This document shows positions 45,701-57,479 of a DNA stretch of 64,000 nt, in pieces. This stretch comes from Parelaphostrongylus tenuis. Taxonomy: Eukaryota > Nematoda > Chromadorea > Rhabditida > Metastrongylidae. Within the stretch, counting starts at the first letter, position 1, and every line of letters begins with the position of its first letter. The position numbers and the translations under genes were made by a program. The notes under the pieces are model-generated. The model was not told where the DNA came from, ran no database searches, and worked only from the letters and a program-made list of their open reading frames with translations. The DNA lies in assembly GCA_019055375.1 (NCBI GenBank), contig JAHQIW010002010.1, positions 124,001 to 188,000 of the forward strand, in the 5' to 3' direction.

Positions 45701-48700
45701 TTTCTTTTGCTGTTCTACAAGTTTTAAGGAAATATGACAAAGTAGAAATGTTCAAAACTCCGTTTATCAGTGCTTAAAGATCAAAATAAAGTTTCTCTGA
45801 CGGCCATTCCCTAAAGCACATCGTGTGGCGTCACTTTGACGAATTGAAATAGTGTATTCCTTCCAAATGCAACTGATAACTTACATCACTAGCCAAATCG
45901 TAATGTTGGGAAGTACGAAGTTCTCTTTACTGGCATAGTATGCTATTGTGCGATGTAAAATATAGTCATTATAATCCTATAAGAGGTGCAATCTGATGTA
46001 TCCACAATGTGATCACACAACGACTGTAGCTTTCTGCGTCAGAGCGGTCGCCTTACACCAAGCCAGAGCCCTAGCTCTGGCTTTCTCTTAAGCTCGAGGC
46101 TTTGCTAGCATATCAGCATAACTGTGGTTATGTCTTTTGGGTCAAATGTCTTCAAACATTGTGGTGTGTTGGGTGAAATTTTTTGTAAAACATTCATAGC
46201 TCTTGATTTGAGGCTATTTGCTGTAAACTAAGTCTACAATCACTCACTGGTTGCTAGACTGCTGCTAGATTTTTTCTGGGAAAAAGTATGTAACTTATAG
46301 GCGGTGACTGTCTGTGGTAAGAAACGAAGAGCACTTCAAAAGCTTCTGTACATCTAAGCAAAAAGAAACTCATCCAGCATTAAGCAATGTATTCGTAGGA
46401 GAAAAATAGAGGGTCAATCGGGAATATGCAAATCTGACGACGTTTTGAGTGGGTCGGGCTTGAGATGATCAGCCGAATAAGATAGATCACGACTACATGT
46501 TGTCTTGACACGAAACTATGTGCAGCGAAAACATCTCTTTTTTGTTATCTCGCGCCTTTACCTAATCTTGGGTACTTTTGTTGTCTTTTTCAAAATGAGC
46601 AGTTAAGTTCTTACTTTGTCAAATTCAAACCCCTTGGCTTTTTCCTCCGCGCAATCCAGCCATATGTAAAACTCTGAAAGTAAACGTTGTTTTGCTTGTT
46701 TTCAAAACATTGAAAGAATTCATCAAAAGCGTTTCCAATTCGTATTTCTAAGTTGTATCATGTCACACCAACAAATTTCGACAAAGCCTTGTCCTTAGGT
46801 CTCCAATGAAAAATGTTTGCGTAAACAGTGTAGCCGTAAGGCCGTAGTGTTTAAACTCACCGTCTTTGGAAAATTCTAGTCTGCATCCAATAAGTTCGCT
46901 CAGTATCATGGTAAAGATAGTGTATATCCATACAATGCCAGACAATCTGGAATCAAGGAAAAGAGCAAAAACTCTTAGATCATTTGTCAACAAAAAGGTG
47001 AGCAAAAACTCACATGATTGTATTTTTTGCTGAGAAAAGAATGCCGTTGACCCTTGGAAACACAAATATAGTGAGCCTGTTGATCGTGAGTAAGAATGTG
47101 AGATGAAGTGTAACCAAGAATGCCGCGCTATGAACGTAAAGAGGCACCTTATAAAAGATGAAACCATCACCCATATACTGAAACTTAGAGAACATTATGT
47201 TTCGAATCAAGGTTTCAGTGTTATTGACTACGTGAATGGGTATGGCTGCTAGAGTAACCTAAGTTGAGCTTAACTACATGGGGATCTCTAGTGATGAAAT
47301 CGTGCATGACTAATTGACTTTTCAATGCGGGAATTTTGTTTGACTACAAGCAGATTTTCCTAATTTTTCACTCAACTAGTCCGTGTCTCTAATTCCGATA
47401 ACCTTACAGTATGCTCTGGAAGACTTGTTTTTTTTCTGTCGCGCTCAACGTCACTGAGGATTCACTACTGGAGATTGATTTAGTTAAGCTAATATCTCAA
47501 ACCGTACTAATTTTCTACTGGAGTTATTAGATATTAGATAGTACTCAGTGATTTATCCCTACACTTAGTAGAGACGAGAGGTTAGAGCACGCGCTCCCAG
47601 ATAGAGTGAGATGTGGGGTCGAGTCTCGTCTGACGCGAAAGTTTTGCACATCACTCTACATCAAAGGGTACATTTACGAGATTGTAAACACATATTGACA
47701 TCAAAGTCACTTTACTGGTTTTTTAGTTTGATTTGCTCAGTTAACCTTTTCAAGACCGCTAGTTGTTATCGCCACGCGCAGTGCAAATCACAGCCATTGC
47801 GCGATTTTTGTTATTTGATTAGGGTTTTTCACCGTTTTGGAAATAAGTTTATAGTTTCTTATTACGTTTCGATACTTTATGATTTTCTCTATACTCCTAG
47901 GTTCTTGGTGCAAATATATCGCTTATGTTTGAACAAAAAGCTCTCTTTTAGCATGTAATCATAGTAATATTGACATTCTGGCATTTCAATGACTTGTAAA
48001 ATAAAAATAATGATTCAAATCGAGCGGTTTTCTTCCCAATCAACCTCCTTTTTGTAAACCTCTCTTGCAACAGTATCAATGTGATGATGATAAAACATGT
48101 TTTGATTCGTTTGTGAGGTCTAAGGAGACAGAAGGCTGTTTCGTCATCAAAACTCTTCAGTAGCACAGCCCCTCGATTAGTCGATCTGTTGAGGCTGATA
48201 CTCCTCTTTGGAGGAATCGACACCAAGTAATAAATCACCACAAGCTACGTGATTAAATCTTTTGACATTGCAGAGACTAGCAGTCGACCTTCTGGCTGTG
48301 AATATGAATCATATCTCTTAATGGCCCAGTTTTAACACCCACAAGCTCCACTGCTTGTCTTTTGCAATGTCAGGAGATTCTTTCACCTGACTCATGGTCA
48401 ATTATCACTCGGCGTCATTTCTGCCCAAAGGAGTATCAGCCTGAAGGGATTGTTGAATCGGAGGACTGTGCTACTAAAGAGTCGACAAGGACGAAACAGG
48501 CGTGTGCCTAACCATTGGACCTGACAAACGGCTCAAAACATATCACTAGCAGTTTTTATATTCTTTGTTATATACAGTACTCAAAAGCTATGATGATAAT
48601 TGAGAATCGGAATTCAATAAGTAGTTTGCCAATACTTTTCCTCTATCCAACTCCACATTCAAAAAAAACTTTTTATTATTTTTAGCGTTTAGTAATCATT

Positions 48701-51700
48701 CGATTGCTTGAACATCCGAAATTCGAACAGTGCATTTTATTTTCAGTGGTTTTTATACTATGCCGTAAAAAACAAACATATTATTGAAATTGTTGAGATT
48801 TGCGCTATCGACTGGTTATTGAAAGTTTGAATGAAAAGCTGCTTTCAGCGAGAAGCACAGCGGGTGGAAAGAAAATTCTGAAACACTTCAATGAGCATGA
48901 GATAACTCCATACATATCATGGGAATTTTACAATTTCCTATGCGGGATTTTTTCACTGAAAGCCGAGTTAATCTGTGTCTTTATTTTCACTTTTCATTTT
49001 CACTTCGCGAACCACTTCCTAGTCGTCCTCTTTGCAACCGTATCATAGGTCGAAGCTCCGTTTGCGCAGTGCTTCAGAAGCATTTTCCCCTAGGTTCCAT
49101 TCGTGCATAAGTAGCAAGCGAACTTGTTCTCAAGACACCTCCATCTTGCAGCAACTATAGGCAAGCCGCATATCAAAATGTTCGCAAAAATAAAGCGCGA
49201 TTAAATGAGACCAAAATTATGCAGTTTCATTGCGACGGTGATTGTGGCAACGGATGGGTCCGTTGGTACTTTTCTAAACATTTGGCTGGACGATCCCACG
49301 GATCGATCGTTGATGTGCTCCATCGCAGCAGGACCTTCAAACGGCAGCTAGTTTCGTATTTTGTTGACTCAGTGAGCGGTCGTCTTCGTCACTCTTCCAT
49401 TTCGATCCTATGATTCCATTACTAGTTATGTCCTTTCTGTTCTTATCATATCAGTCATTCACGAAGCTCGTAGCACATTGTGAGCGGAGCTCATGATGAC
49501 TGCGGCGGGCCGACTCCATATGGGTTCTATTTGACCCGCCACCATGGGATGAATTCCAGCTCTACACGTATACAATCGCACAGAATCATGTGGACTTATA
49601 TAATTCACCCACTGGCTCCAACTCTTGGCGTTTCTGGTCTTGTCCGGGGCAAGCATAACGCATTACCGAGGTTCGCCGCCTAGTTCAGCCTCGCAGCTCA
49701 TCGCTCAGTCTCTCGTTATCGTCAAAGACTTCTATGTCGTGATAATGTATGCATTATTGGTATGTTATTAATGTGGTGATGTTTCAGGTAGGTAGGTAGG
49801 TAGCAACCTGGTTGTATACATGTTTCAGGTTGCTGTTTATACCGACTAAATCATTGTTATTTATATCAACCGTATCATTGCTTGTAACGACTTCGTTGTT
49901 GTCTAGATGGAGTAATTGTATCGTTCACACTGCTGTTCTATATTTACTGCAATAATCTAATCGTCAATGGTGTCCAAGCCACTACAAACCAATAGTGGCA
50001 ATCCAATCCAATCAATCAATTATACACACACAAAGTCCATCCTCACCAAGAGGCAGGACATTCGGAGGTACTAAGCAGAAAACCTCCCTACAAATAAGCG
50101 CACAAGATCACATCACATCCCTGCGCCACAATCATATCAAACAATCAGAACAGCGCAAACTTTTTTACACAGCCTACTACATGGATTTGTATTCAGACGC
50201 TCTCGCATATAAAAAAGTTTATTTCTGTTTGGTAACGCATAATTAGAAACCGATCCCTTCGCTGAACTTAGCCAAATAGCGCGTGCTGACATATGTGACT
50301 AATCTTATTTTCCCTCTTGCACTGCAGAGAAACGGTCTTTCAAAAGTAAGCACAGCGTTGGAGTCGCTGAATTTTATGCTATTGAATAATTACCAATAAT
50401 CTAAATAAAGAGTTCTGTACTGTTAAAAAAGCGCATGTGAAACACAGATATTTGTTTTTTGCTAAAGCCTAATGAAATGACTTTTTTCAGAAAAGCGATC
50501 TACGCGCTAGCTAGAGATTTAAGCTTCCGAATGATTGCTGGCTCTCTTATTGAAAGTTTTGCCTAACGTAAAAGTTCGGTTCTTAATTTTGTGTTGCCAA
50601 ACGGAAATTACCCTCAATGTTAGCCTGAGATATTGGATGAACTCACGGCTGATAGCAAAGTATTCCCCTGAGATTTATTTTTGGATTCTTGGAATAGATC
50701 CGTAATAATCCGAGGGTTCCACGCACTATATCATTTTGTGCAAGACGGTGATCTGTGTTCTAAAATCTCCTCCGTTATGCCGCTTTCGTATGCGCGTCAA
50801 GTGAAGTACTTGCCCTCTCTATTCGACCTCTTTTTCTTATAGACCGCGCTCAGAACAGAATAGTCTGTTAAGGATATAACATGTTTTAAGCCGTTAAGGT
50901 TTAAGTGCACTTTTCTGAAGTATTTGATTTGACTTTAAGTTCACCGACTAAACGCTCATATATATGAAGTGGTCTCCATGCTTCGCCAATGTCTTTTGTA
51001 GTATTCGTTTATGTTATGCTCGAGGAGGACATGTGGCGCAGGTAGATTTGCTGTGGGTCTCGCACAAGGTCAATGGTGCGATCTCGCGCTCATGACTCAC
51101 CAAACCAGTCATCCCTCCGCGGTCGGTAAACTGGTACCAGACTGGTTTCGGCTTGTTTAGGAGGATAAGCAACACTGACTCGATGCAGCGGTAGACCACC
51201 GCGAGTCATTGTAGAGGCCAGATATGCATTCAATCACCTCAAACGAAGCTAGAAATTGAAGACAAATGCATGGCGCATCGCTATGGCAGGGTTAATCAAA
51301 TGTTAAATCAAGCTTTAGCATTTGTAAATAAACCTTATAACTATAACCACAACCTTTTTCGTACTCATAAAAAACATCTACTGCTAATGTTTATAGAAAG
51401 TCGGTTTTGGGAAAAAATTTATCACTTTGAAGAGATGTAAATGATACGGAAGATGTAGACAAAGTTCACGCAACATTTGTCGTTTAAAATTAATAGAATG
51501 GGTAAAGGAACGAAATTGAGACGGAAGTTACGTAAATATGAGGTTGGCTATCCTTCTTTTCCTTTTGCTTTGCCATTGATCTTGGCTATCGTTAAATAGA
51601 GGTATATAGCTACCTTTCTTTGACAAGTGTAAAAGATTTGGAACTTCAAAGTGCAAACCTGCACTCCAGTGAGTATAATTGGAAAGACGAGGTAAAGGAA

Positions 51701-54672
51701 GACGAAGAGCAAACAAAAGCTGCATCCGAGGATTTGTGTTATGATCACATAGAAGCTAATGCTGCGGAAGGTTTTCCATCCCTGCAATACATAGAATATA
51801 ATCCCCTCATTCACAAGATCTATAACTCTAAAGTAGCAGTTATTCTGTATATATACAAAAATGTCACGTGCTTCCCAAAGGGAATGTGAATTTTACGACA
51901 CAGGTCCGCTCAACGCCCACGAGTGTACACACTACACCGCCCGTTTTCATAGAGGTCTCGGCACGCTGTTGGATAGGAAACGGTCCGATGGTAATGGACG
52001 CGCTTCTCCTTTAATCTGTCAGCTCAGAGATTTGAGCATTTCTCGCTGAGTTGACTAAGGCATATAGGTGTGGGCAGGTAATGATTGCCGTCTATATTGG
52101 ATCTCGATCGAGCAGCGCTCAGATTCAGTTGTCGTGAGCGTTTGACCTAGGTCTTCTCTTTGTCTGCGATGGCAAAGGATGTGAGTGTGTAGAGAAAATC
52201 ATAAGATATTAGGGTCGCACCAAAGATCTCAAGTTTCTATTTCAAAACGTTGAAAAAACGTTATTTTACGTTCGGACTGTTGACATGTACTGTCTGTGTT
52301 CTATTTAAGAAGCTTTCTAAAAACAAAAAGTTCAAAAGAATTGAAATTTTTCTGATTATTCGGCTTTTCTGATAAGCGGCACAGGGTTGCAATCATAATA
52401 CCTATTTTATGCTAGCTGACATTTTTTCTTTCCAAAAAAAAAATCAAAGACCAACTTGATAAACGCTTGATTGTGTCGGCTACTTTCATGAAATTTAAAC
52501 TTCCATGTAAATATATACCCAAGGATCAAGTTTCATCTCATGCAGTACACTTTCTTCAAACACTAGCTGCTTTCCATGAGTTCATCATCACTGACTGATG
52601 AGAGCAACCGTGCAGTTCTCTAGCCTCTTCATGACCGTGCCTCCCAATTTTGGCTGGGCACCATTGAACCGTCTTTATATTCGACCTTTGATGTTTTTTT
52701 TTTGGTCTACACTTTTTTCTCAAATGAAAAACATCGAGTAATCAAGGTTTAAGAGTCTCAAAAATCAACTCTCTGCGTCTTCACTTATTGGAAAGTTTTC
52801 AAAGAAAGCGAGTTGGAGATCAGATATTGCGCTCTATTAGCACAAAGTTAGGGTCAATCAAGTGTTAATCCTCGACCAGGAAAGCTGGAAAAATCCAGGA
52901 TGGATCAAGAGAATCTGGATTGACATAACAAGATGAGAATCGTTTTCGTCATTTTAAGCCTTCATTCACATACGACTTCACTTTTCCATGCAAATTCATG
53001 TTTTGATGGTTCTGCGATTCGTTGGTGGACAAATTAAGGCGACGATGCAGAAAACACTCAATTCTATACAAGTTTAAATGGTATTTCTTCTACCGCACAG
53101 TGCCAGGCTTAGTAGAAGATCTGATCATCGCTTTTTTGAGTACGATTTTCGAATGTGAATTTTATAGAAGAAACGATCAAGTGTTTCTTTCAAAATCACA
53201 TGCGCTTATTGAATCTCAAAAAAAAAATTAGATACAGGCTACAGTATCATCGGATTATGGATATGTGCTTTTTCTTGCTTTTCATCGCATCAGTTGATGT
53301 TCCTTCGATCACTGTTCTCATACTCAAGAACAAAGGATAAGTGAAGAAAGCGGATATTTTCCAAACAACACTGTGCTTCACATAAGTTTCAAAGCGAGGA
53401 AAACTTTGCCAAACATTACAAGTTGCTAGCTGAAAAATTGAATCATGAGCAAATCATGCCCAACTTGTCAGTACATCGTTCTGTTCAGCAACGAAAGTTG
53501 ATTCTGTAAGGAATTTGACAGTGGTGATAATACTCGTGCACCAATGGCTCTTCGAAAAGAACTCATATTGCTCTCAGCAGAGAAAGGCACTAATGTAACC
53601 TGTGTCAACGAATTTCATCGAATCTCGGGTTAGTGTTGTACTGTAGTTGCCAATGGAAATATCTCTATCCTTATCATTCTGAACTAAAACCCCTTCTCAA
53701 ACATCGGAGCATGCCTCATCTTTAGAGTTCGCGTTATGATATGAAACGTACGAAGCACAGCTGTAAGACTTGAATAATACTGCAACCAACTTTCTTAGAG
53801 TTGAAAATCAATGGTTACATATACACCTGACAATCCATATATCATCTCTTATTCTGAAGCAATTCTCAGACCAGCAGGTTCGTTTCCACGGTCATCTTGC
53901 CTATACAAAGGTGCTGGGCTGTCGTTGTGACTGCCGCAACATGTTTGATGTTCTACAAGCGCTTCACGAGGTCATCCTATTGCGTCTATCAGGAGCTGTG
54001 GTAAGACACACCCAGTCGACCAAGTAAGATTCTGGCCGAGAGTTCAAGATTGATTTTCAGAAATGATAGAACTTTTCCTGGAAAACATGCGCTTCGTCAG
54101 AAAAACGCTTGACAGCATCATAAGAAGGGTACGAGCTTGGTCGATGGGTCTTCGGATTACGAACGTCGTACAAGAGACAGAAAAAATTTGATTATGCGCT
54201 AAATCATTTGGAAAGAGGGGCAGAAGACGAAAGTATGAAGCACTGCTTTTTTTTATTGTTTAAAACGAATGTCCTCTCTTGCATTCCCTCGTAATTCACT
54301 GATACATCTATTCATGACCCTTACTCCTCCTGCCGATAAGAGGAAGTGTTGTCTTAACACTTTTGACGTCTGAAACGCAACCTCAATTCGTCTTTCTGTT
54401 GATTTTTATATTATATTGAATCATCGTCTCTGTTTTATCCGAGATTTCAAAGAGGTAGAGGTTTGCGGCGCAGGTGGCTTCTATAGGTGATCGAAAAGAA
54501 GGCAACTGTTCGTGCCATGAAGTTCATTAAACATTTATGAATTCTCAACAATCGACGTTACCTTGTATAATGCGACTAAGACGAGAGAATCTAATGCTAA
54601 TCCACATAGTGTAGGGAGAAGAACAAGAAAAGCACAAATCACTCGGACAGTTGACGTCGCCTCAAGGTCCAT
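39769..54672 (-). CDS. Nematode 7TM chemoreceptor (serpentine GPCR, srx/srv-like), complete
   Basis: Seven minus-strand exons join with consistent GT-AG phases into 307 residues: 54672-54562 (ATG, TM1), 51781-51659 (TM2), 47177-47014 (TM3), 46946-46861 (TM4), 46673-46615 (extracellular loop 2), 45684-45550 (TM5 and third intracellular loop), 40014-39769 (TM6-TM7, stop TGA). Landmarks: FLYLVFPIILTG in TM2; TFLLTINRLTIFVFP at the end of TM3 (the NR in place of DRY is typical of nematode receptors); SELIGCRLEF and YIWLDCAEE, giving the loop cysteines; LLKRETAFLVQ before TM6; and IMLFIFNKEVREHV after TM7, typical of nematode chemoreceptors. It presumably acts in the membrane of sensory neurons. 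Introns are long (up to 5.5 kb) and hold SINEs, a mariner relic, FB2 repeats and a hammerhead element. The subfamily is uncertain; srx or srv are my best guesses. Confidence 0.85.
40175..40275 (+). repeat. SINE family C copy
   Basis: 'gatgcaatggtttagcatta' (box A), 'atctgggttcgaattccggc' (T-arm-like) and 'gatgcaaacgtttttgcaca', just upstream of the receptor's last exon, in its intron. Confidence 0.6.
41190..41445 (+). repeat. SINE family B, longest copy
   Basis: Head 'gggcggcgtgacctagtgct' then 'tgtgatgcacgtcgcggcg', body 'cttgtggaacgccacagcca' and 'ctcgagattgcaaggagacg', tail 'gaatgctagaagtactggga' then 'tccgcgcagtg' and an A-run. In a receptor intron. Confidence 0.65.
42040..42440. repeat. 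Foldback family FB2, copy 2
   Basis: 'cacgaatggcgcgtagggaa' and 'gaagcggcgcgcaagatta' at about 42101-42150 are inverted at about 42270-42320 ('tcttgcgctccgcttcagta', 'ccctacgcgccatttgtgca'). Confidence 0.65.
43302..43560 (+). mobile_element. mariner transposase C-terminal relic
   Basis: An open frame reads FPHPAYTPNVAPSGYGLF, the catalytic-triad neighbourhood of mariner transposases (normally PDLAPSDY; the Asp is here Gly), then RSIQHFLDGRRFESFNEV. Only the C-terminal third remains, joined directly to a SINE copy. Confidence 0.8.
43565..43850 (-). repeat. tRNA-derived SINE family A copy (well preserved)
   Basis: Minus strand: head 'gcatgcggcgcggtggttgg', box B 'gatggttcgattttgcgctt', body 'cggtcggcaaattggtatca' and 'gcgagtcattataaaggtca', tail 'gaattgatctgcgctaagct'. 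It adjoins the mariner relic. Confidence 0.7.
44060..45540. other. Receptor intron, nothing further recognised
   Basis: No exon or shared repeat recognised in this part of the 5.5-kb intron between the TM5 and TM6-TM7 exons. Confidence 0.4.
47575..47680 (+). repeat. SINE family C copy
   Basis: 'gaggttagagcacgcgctcc', 'gtggggtcgagtctcgtctg' and the tail 'gacgcgaaagttttgcacat' then 'cactctacatcaaaggg'. Confidence 0.6.
48121..48166 (-). ncRNA. Hammerhead ribozyme motif (copy 3)
   Basis: Minus strand: GUGCUA, core CUGAAGA, weak stem II (GUU/GAC), GAAAC, perfect stem III ACAG/CUGU around CCUU, and triplet GUC. The stem I return strand is mutated (UCCUUA where UAGCAC is expected), so stem I no longer closes. 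Confidence 0.55.
48468..48516 (+). ncRNA. Decayed hammerhead motif (copy 4)
   Basis: GUGCUA, then CUAAAGA (core G changed to A), stem II GUCG/GGAC, then GAAACAGG. The core substitution should inactivate it. Confidence 0.4.
48990..49215 (+). repeat. Foldback family FB2, right-arm fragment
   Basis: 'ttcccctaggttccattcgt' then 'gcataagtagcaagcg' and 'gttcgcaaaaataaagcgcg' match the right arms at 8860-8960 and 42300-42410. Confidence 0.55.
49220..49740. other. GC-richer unassigned segment
   Basis: Short open frames on both strands (49219-49413 plus, 49656-49459 minus) without recognised motif. It could be an element fragment inside the receptor intron. Confidence 0.25.
49789..49804 (+). repeat. 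(GGTA)n microsatellite
   Basis: About four tandem 'ggta' units. Confidence 0.7.
50460..50600 (+). repeat. Dispersed repeat D copy
   Basis: 'gcgctagctagagatttaag' then 'cttccgaatgattgctggc' matches 38370 and 24980. Confidence 0.45.
51020..51302 (+). repeat. tRNA-derived SINE family A copy (full length)
   Basis: Head 'gaggaggacatgtggcgcag', box B 'gtgcgatctcgcgctcatga', body 'tcggtaaactggtaccagac' and 'gcgagtcattgtagaggcca', tail 'gcattcaatcacctcaaacg' then 'aagctagaaattgaagac'. In a receptor intron, 360 bp from the TM2 exon. Confidence 0.75.
52050..53750. other. Receptor intron, nothing firmly recognised
   Basis: Short ORFs at 53022-53340 have no motif. No shared repeat was identified. Confidence 0.3.
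53880..54000 (+). other. Possible opposite-strand exon inside receptor intron
   Basis: Plus strand, between an acceptor (accagcag) and a donor (GCTGTG then GTAAGA). The open frame reads VRFHGHLAYTKVLGCRC, then NMFDVLQALHEVILLRLSG. A second open piece follows at about 54062-54130 (MIELFLENMRFVRKTLDSII), but the phases do not match. Low support. Confidence 0.2.
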
Positions 54673-54739
54673 TGCATTCGGATTTCTTCTTTTCCTACAA
54701 TTCTGTAAATGTTCATGAATAGAGAATCAATAGAAGGGT

Positions 54740-55620
54740 ACAAATCGGTTAGACGGCGACAAATAAAACCCATCTCATTCGCAGGACAGGGATTTTTCAT
54801 GAGAGTATTAGTAATCTTTCAGAAGATTGGATTTCTGGCTACAACCTGTAGCCGGCTTTCCATAACATCCTTTTGGTCATCTGTAAAATTCAAGGTAAGA
54901 TTATGTTTCACACGACGACGTGTTTTTCTACCCTGTCTCGCTTACATTTCCCTAAGCAAAACTCCTTCCTTAGGGTGCTAGTACTCACGTTATGGCACAA
55001 GCTTCTGAGAACTCAAAGATGTATTTGCTTTTTGGAATAGCACTTTCGATTTCTGATCACCTGTCTTCTTCTTTGTGCTTCAAATCTCATCAGACAGAGC
55101 TCTATCTCTAGACTATCAGTAATCATCCAACAGGGTGATGTTTCCTGATTCTGCCGATGTGCTTATATTCTGGAAGTACGGTTTGGCGGAGAAAATAAGA
55201 TCGAGTTTCACATTTTTGGCAAGGCTGTTCACAGACTATTCCACAAATCGGAGGCAATAACAGGGAGCGTGGCAAAGGGAAAGGTGAGATGAGACGATCG
55301 ATATGTTGTCATTCAATTGGGAATTATTACATCACTTTGGAGAAAACTCCAGACAAAACGATTGAATAAGATATTACGAAAATTTCTCTACACATTGGCA
55401 TGCTTCTCAGCTTCCAGCGACTTATACGCGTGATAATGATGGAGACCCATTGCGAGTGTGAAACACGATTTTTAATCTGGATGTTACAGCGTTATAAAGG
55501 GGTGTTTCGAACAACCGGCGACGTAGAGATGTAGCTAAAATTCTGAGCTTTGGAATGGTCGCTAACATTCTCATGAAAAGTTTCTGTCCAGCGAATGAGA
55601 TCAGTTTATCTTTTGTCGCC
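54740..55620 (+). repeat. Dispersed repeat D, two copies
   Basis: Modules at 54785-54850 and 55530-55600 ('ggaatggtcgctaacattct', 'catgaaaagtttctgtccag', 'cgaatgagatc') and at 55120-55230 and 55340-55440 match 33060-33560 in the same order, giving a repeat unit of about 500 bp. Confidence 0.5.
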
Positions 55621-56269
55621 GTCTAATTAATTTGTACCATAGTTGTAGTAAAAAAAATAGAATGACGCCACATTCATAAGAAATCTAAAAAATTCTGTTG
55701 ATTGCAGGCCTCTACAAAGGGCCTTGTTCCTATTAAAATTTGATCCAAGAAATAAGAAATAATTCCAAAAAAAGGGTTTCAGCCAGTTGTTCGAAAAGAG
55801 TGAAATGCCCGAAAGGAGGTGCCCAGCGTGTATCAGTCATAAATGACAGTTTTCCATCAAGAATAGATTTTATTCTACCCACGTTGTGACAGTTGCTGAT
55901 GCTGTTAGCCAACTCTTGAACACCCGTCACACCTTCAACAGTAAAACTGCAAAGACATGTTAAGCACTACTACCCACCCGAACACCATTCATATGACTGC
56001 GAGTCCTGCAATGTAGTGAATCGAATAAAAGGAATTTTCTGTGACAGGTGGCTCAAAATCATCTTCAGGCATAAGAACAAATCCCACAAATTTTTCACCA
56101 GCTCCTTATCAATAAAAGCTTTTATTCGGCGTTCTTCTACTGGTACCGATTTTCACATACGAACCTTCTCGAAGATATGGAACTAACGTACTGGGTTGTC
56201 CAATAATTACTTTCGCATATTGACACTTATGCTATTTCATTCTTATCTGTTCAAAAAAATCAGTCAATC

Positions 56270-56960
56270 CACAACATAGTCACCATCATGGTCTTTGATA
56301 TGCAACCTTTCGCTGAACATAAATTAGATGCCTTTCCCACAGAAAGAATGAGGCTGGTGGTCAAAAATGTTGATGAGGCAGCCTTCAAATTGGTTGTAAT
56401 TTTAAGCTTTTTCGATCGCTGATGGTGCTTCAAAACACGGATTATAATCACCTGCTTAAGTGAAATCAATGAGGTTGAGCGTTATCATAGAAAAGATTGA
56501 CAGTGAGTTGTTTTGAACGCTTTTCGCCCAGACTTGCTTCCCGTAAACGTCGTCATTGAGTGTCTGCTCATGTCGAGCAGTTCTCAAAAGAGCATTCTCT
56601 ACCAATCGTAGAAATCGAGAGCTTATCTTCCAAGTATGTCTCTTGGGCTTTGTTAGAGCTGACAGGTCTTAGTCGCAAGGCAGCCAGTAGGCATGGCACA
56701 TGGTGTACCGTAGAAGACCCAAGATCCATCTCCAGTGATGAGCGATATGAGAAATTTCCGCCTGTGCAGTAGCAAAATAAGTCTTTCGCAAATCTTTTTG
56801 CTGTGGCCCATTTCATTTGAATGGCAAGCGATGGTCTACGGCCGCATCCAAGTGTCTGCTCAGAATTTGTCGTAACCTGAAACCAGCTCGTAGCGCGGAG
56901 GGTCTGTGTCAAAAGATACTGGCCGGCCATAATGAGGCTGACTTTAACAACTCCCAACGC
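56270..56960 (-). mobile_element. mariner-type transposase relic
   Basis: Minus strand, several frames: KKICERLILLLHRRKFLISL, then ITGDGSWVFYG (about 56790-56730), the first catalytic Asp region (normally ITGDEKWV). Towards 56270 a FDHQPHSFF segment and a C-terminal block fit the end of a transposase. Frameshifts are frequent. It is immediately upstream of the receptor's TM1 exon on the same strand. Confidence 0.65.
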
Positions 56961-57280
56961 ATTGATGAGGCACTTTATCTTTCTTTCTTTCCTTTTTTGA
57001 AGTAACAGACTAAGGAGATAATTTGTTGCATAGTAATCCTTAGAAAGCTCCTTACTAGAATACTACTGTTTTTGGTAATTCTTTGTTTATTTTCCCTGAA
57101 CCAAACAAAAGGTTTTACAATGCAATTTATTCCGACAGCTAATGTTTTGGCGATTTCGTCTTCATCATAGCCCACCAACTGTTCTCCGCCTAAAGTTGTC
57201 TTTTCAATTGCTGAACAGTGCTGTTCTTTGTTTGCTCGATTCTCTCACTGAGCGAGCATCTTTCCTTTCTTGCTTCGCAG

Positions 57281-57418
57281 ACGTGGAGCAGCTATTTCCG
57301 TTTAGTACCTGGAGAATCTCCTCTGGCGTACCACATATTTCGTGAACTCCAAACTACAATAAACGAGAACGGTTCTATGCAATATGTGATGCACCAAAGG
57401 ACAGTCATCGAGTACTAG
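57281..57418 (+). CDS. Candidate terminal exon, unidentified
   Basis: Acceptor cttcgcag ends at 57280. The frame is open for 45 codons to TAG: TWSSYFRLVPGESPLAYHI, then FRELQTTINENGSMQYV and RTVIEY. Protein-like composition; no family and no partner exon recognised. It could be from a decayed transposon. Confidence 0.25.
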   Translation, partial: TWSSYFRLVPGESPLAYHIFRELQTTINENGSMQYVMHQRTVIEY

Positions 57419-57479
57419 TCAATGAAACGGAATTGCTCCGCAACTGTCTACTTAGCAACCACAACAAGATGTTGGGCCA

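Larger units (their letters stand above)
48083..48550. repeat. Hammerhead-bearing foldback element 3
   Basis: The left end 'aaaacatgttttgattcgtt' then 'tgtgaggtctaag' is inverted at the right end ('ggacctgacaaacggctcaa' then 'aacatatc'). Each arm has an outward-facing hammerhead motif (48121-48166 minus, 48468-48516 plus), as in element 1. It lies in a receptor intron. Confidence 0.65.

Noticed and set aside
51620..51889. 89-codon plus-strand ORF (acidic)
   Set aside because: It is the antisense shadow of the receptor's TM2 exon, whose splice sites and phase fit the full gene.
56560..56957. 129-codon minus ORF as a host gene
   Set aside because: A neighbouring frame over the same DNA carries mariner transposase motifs.
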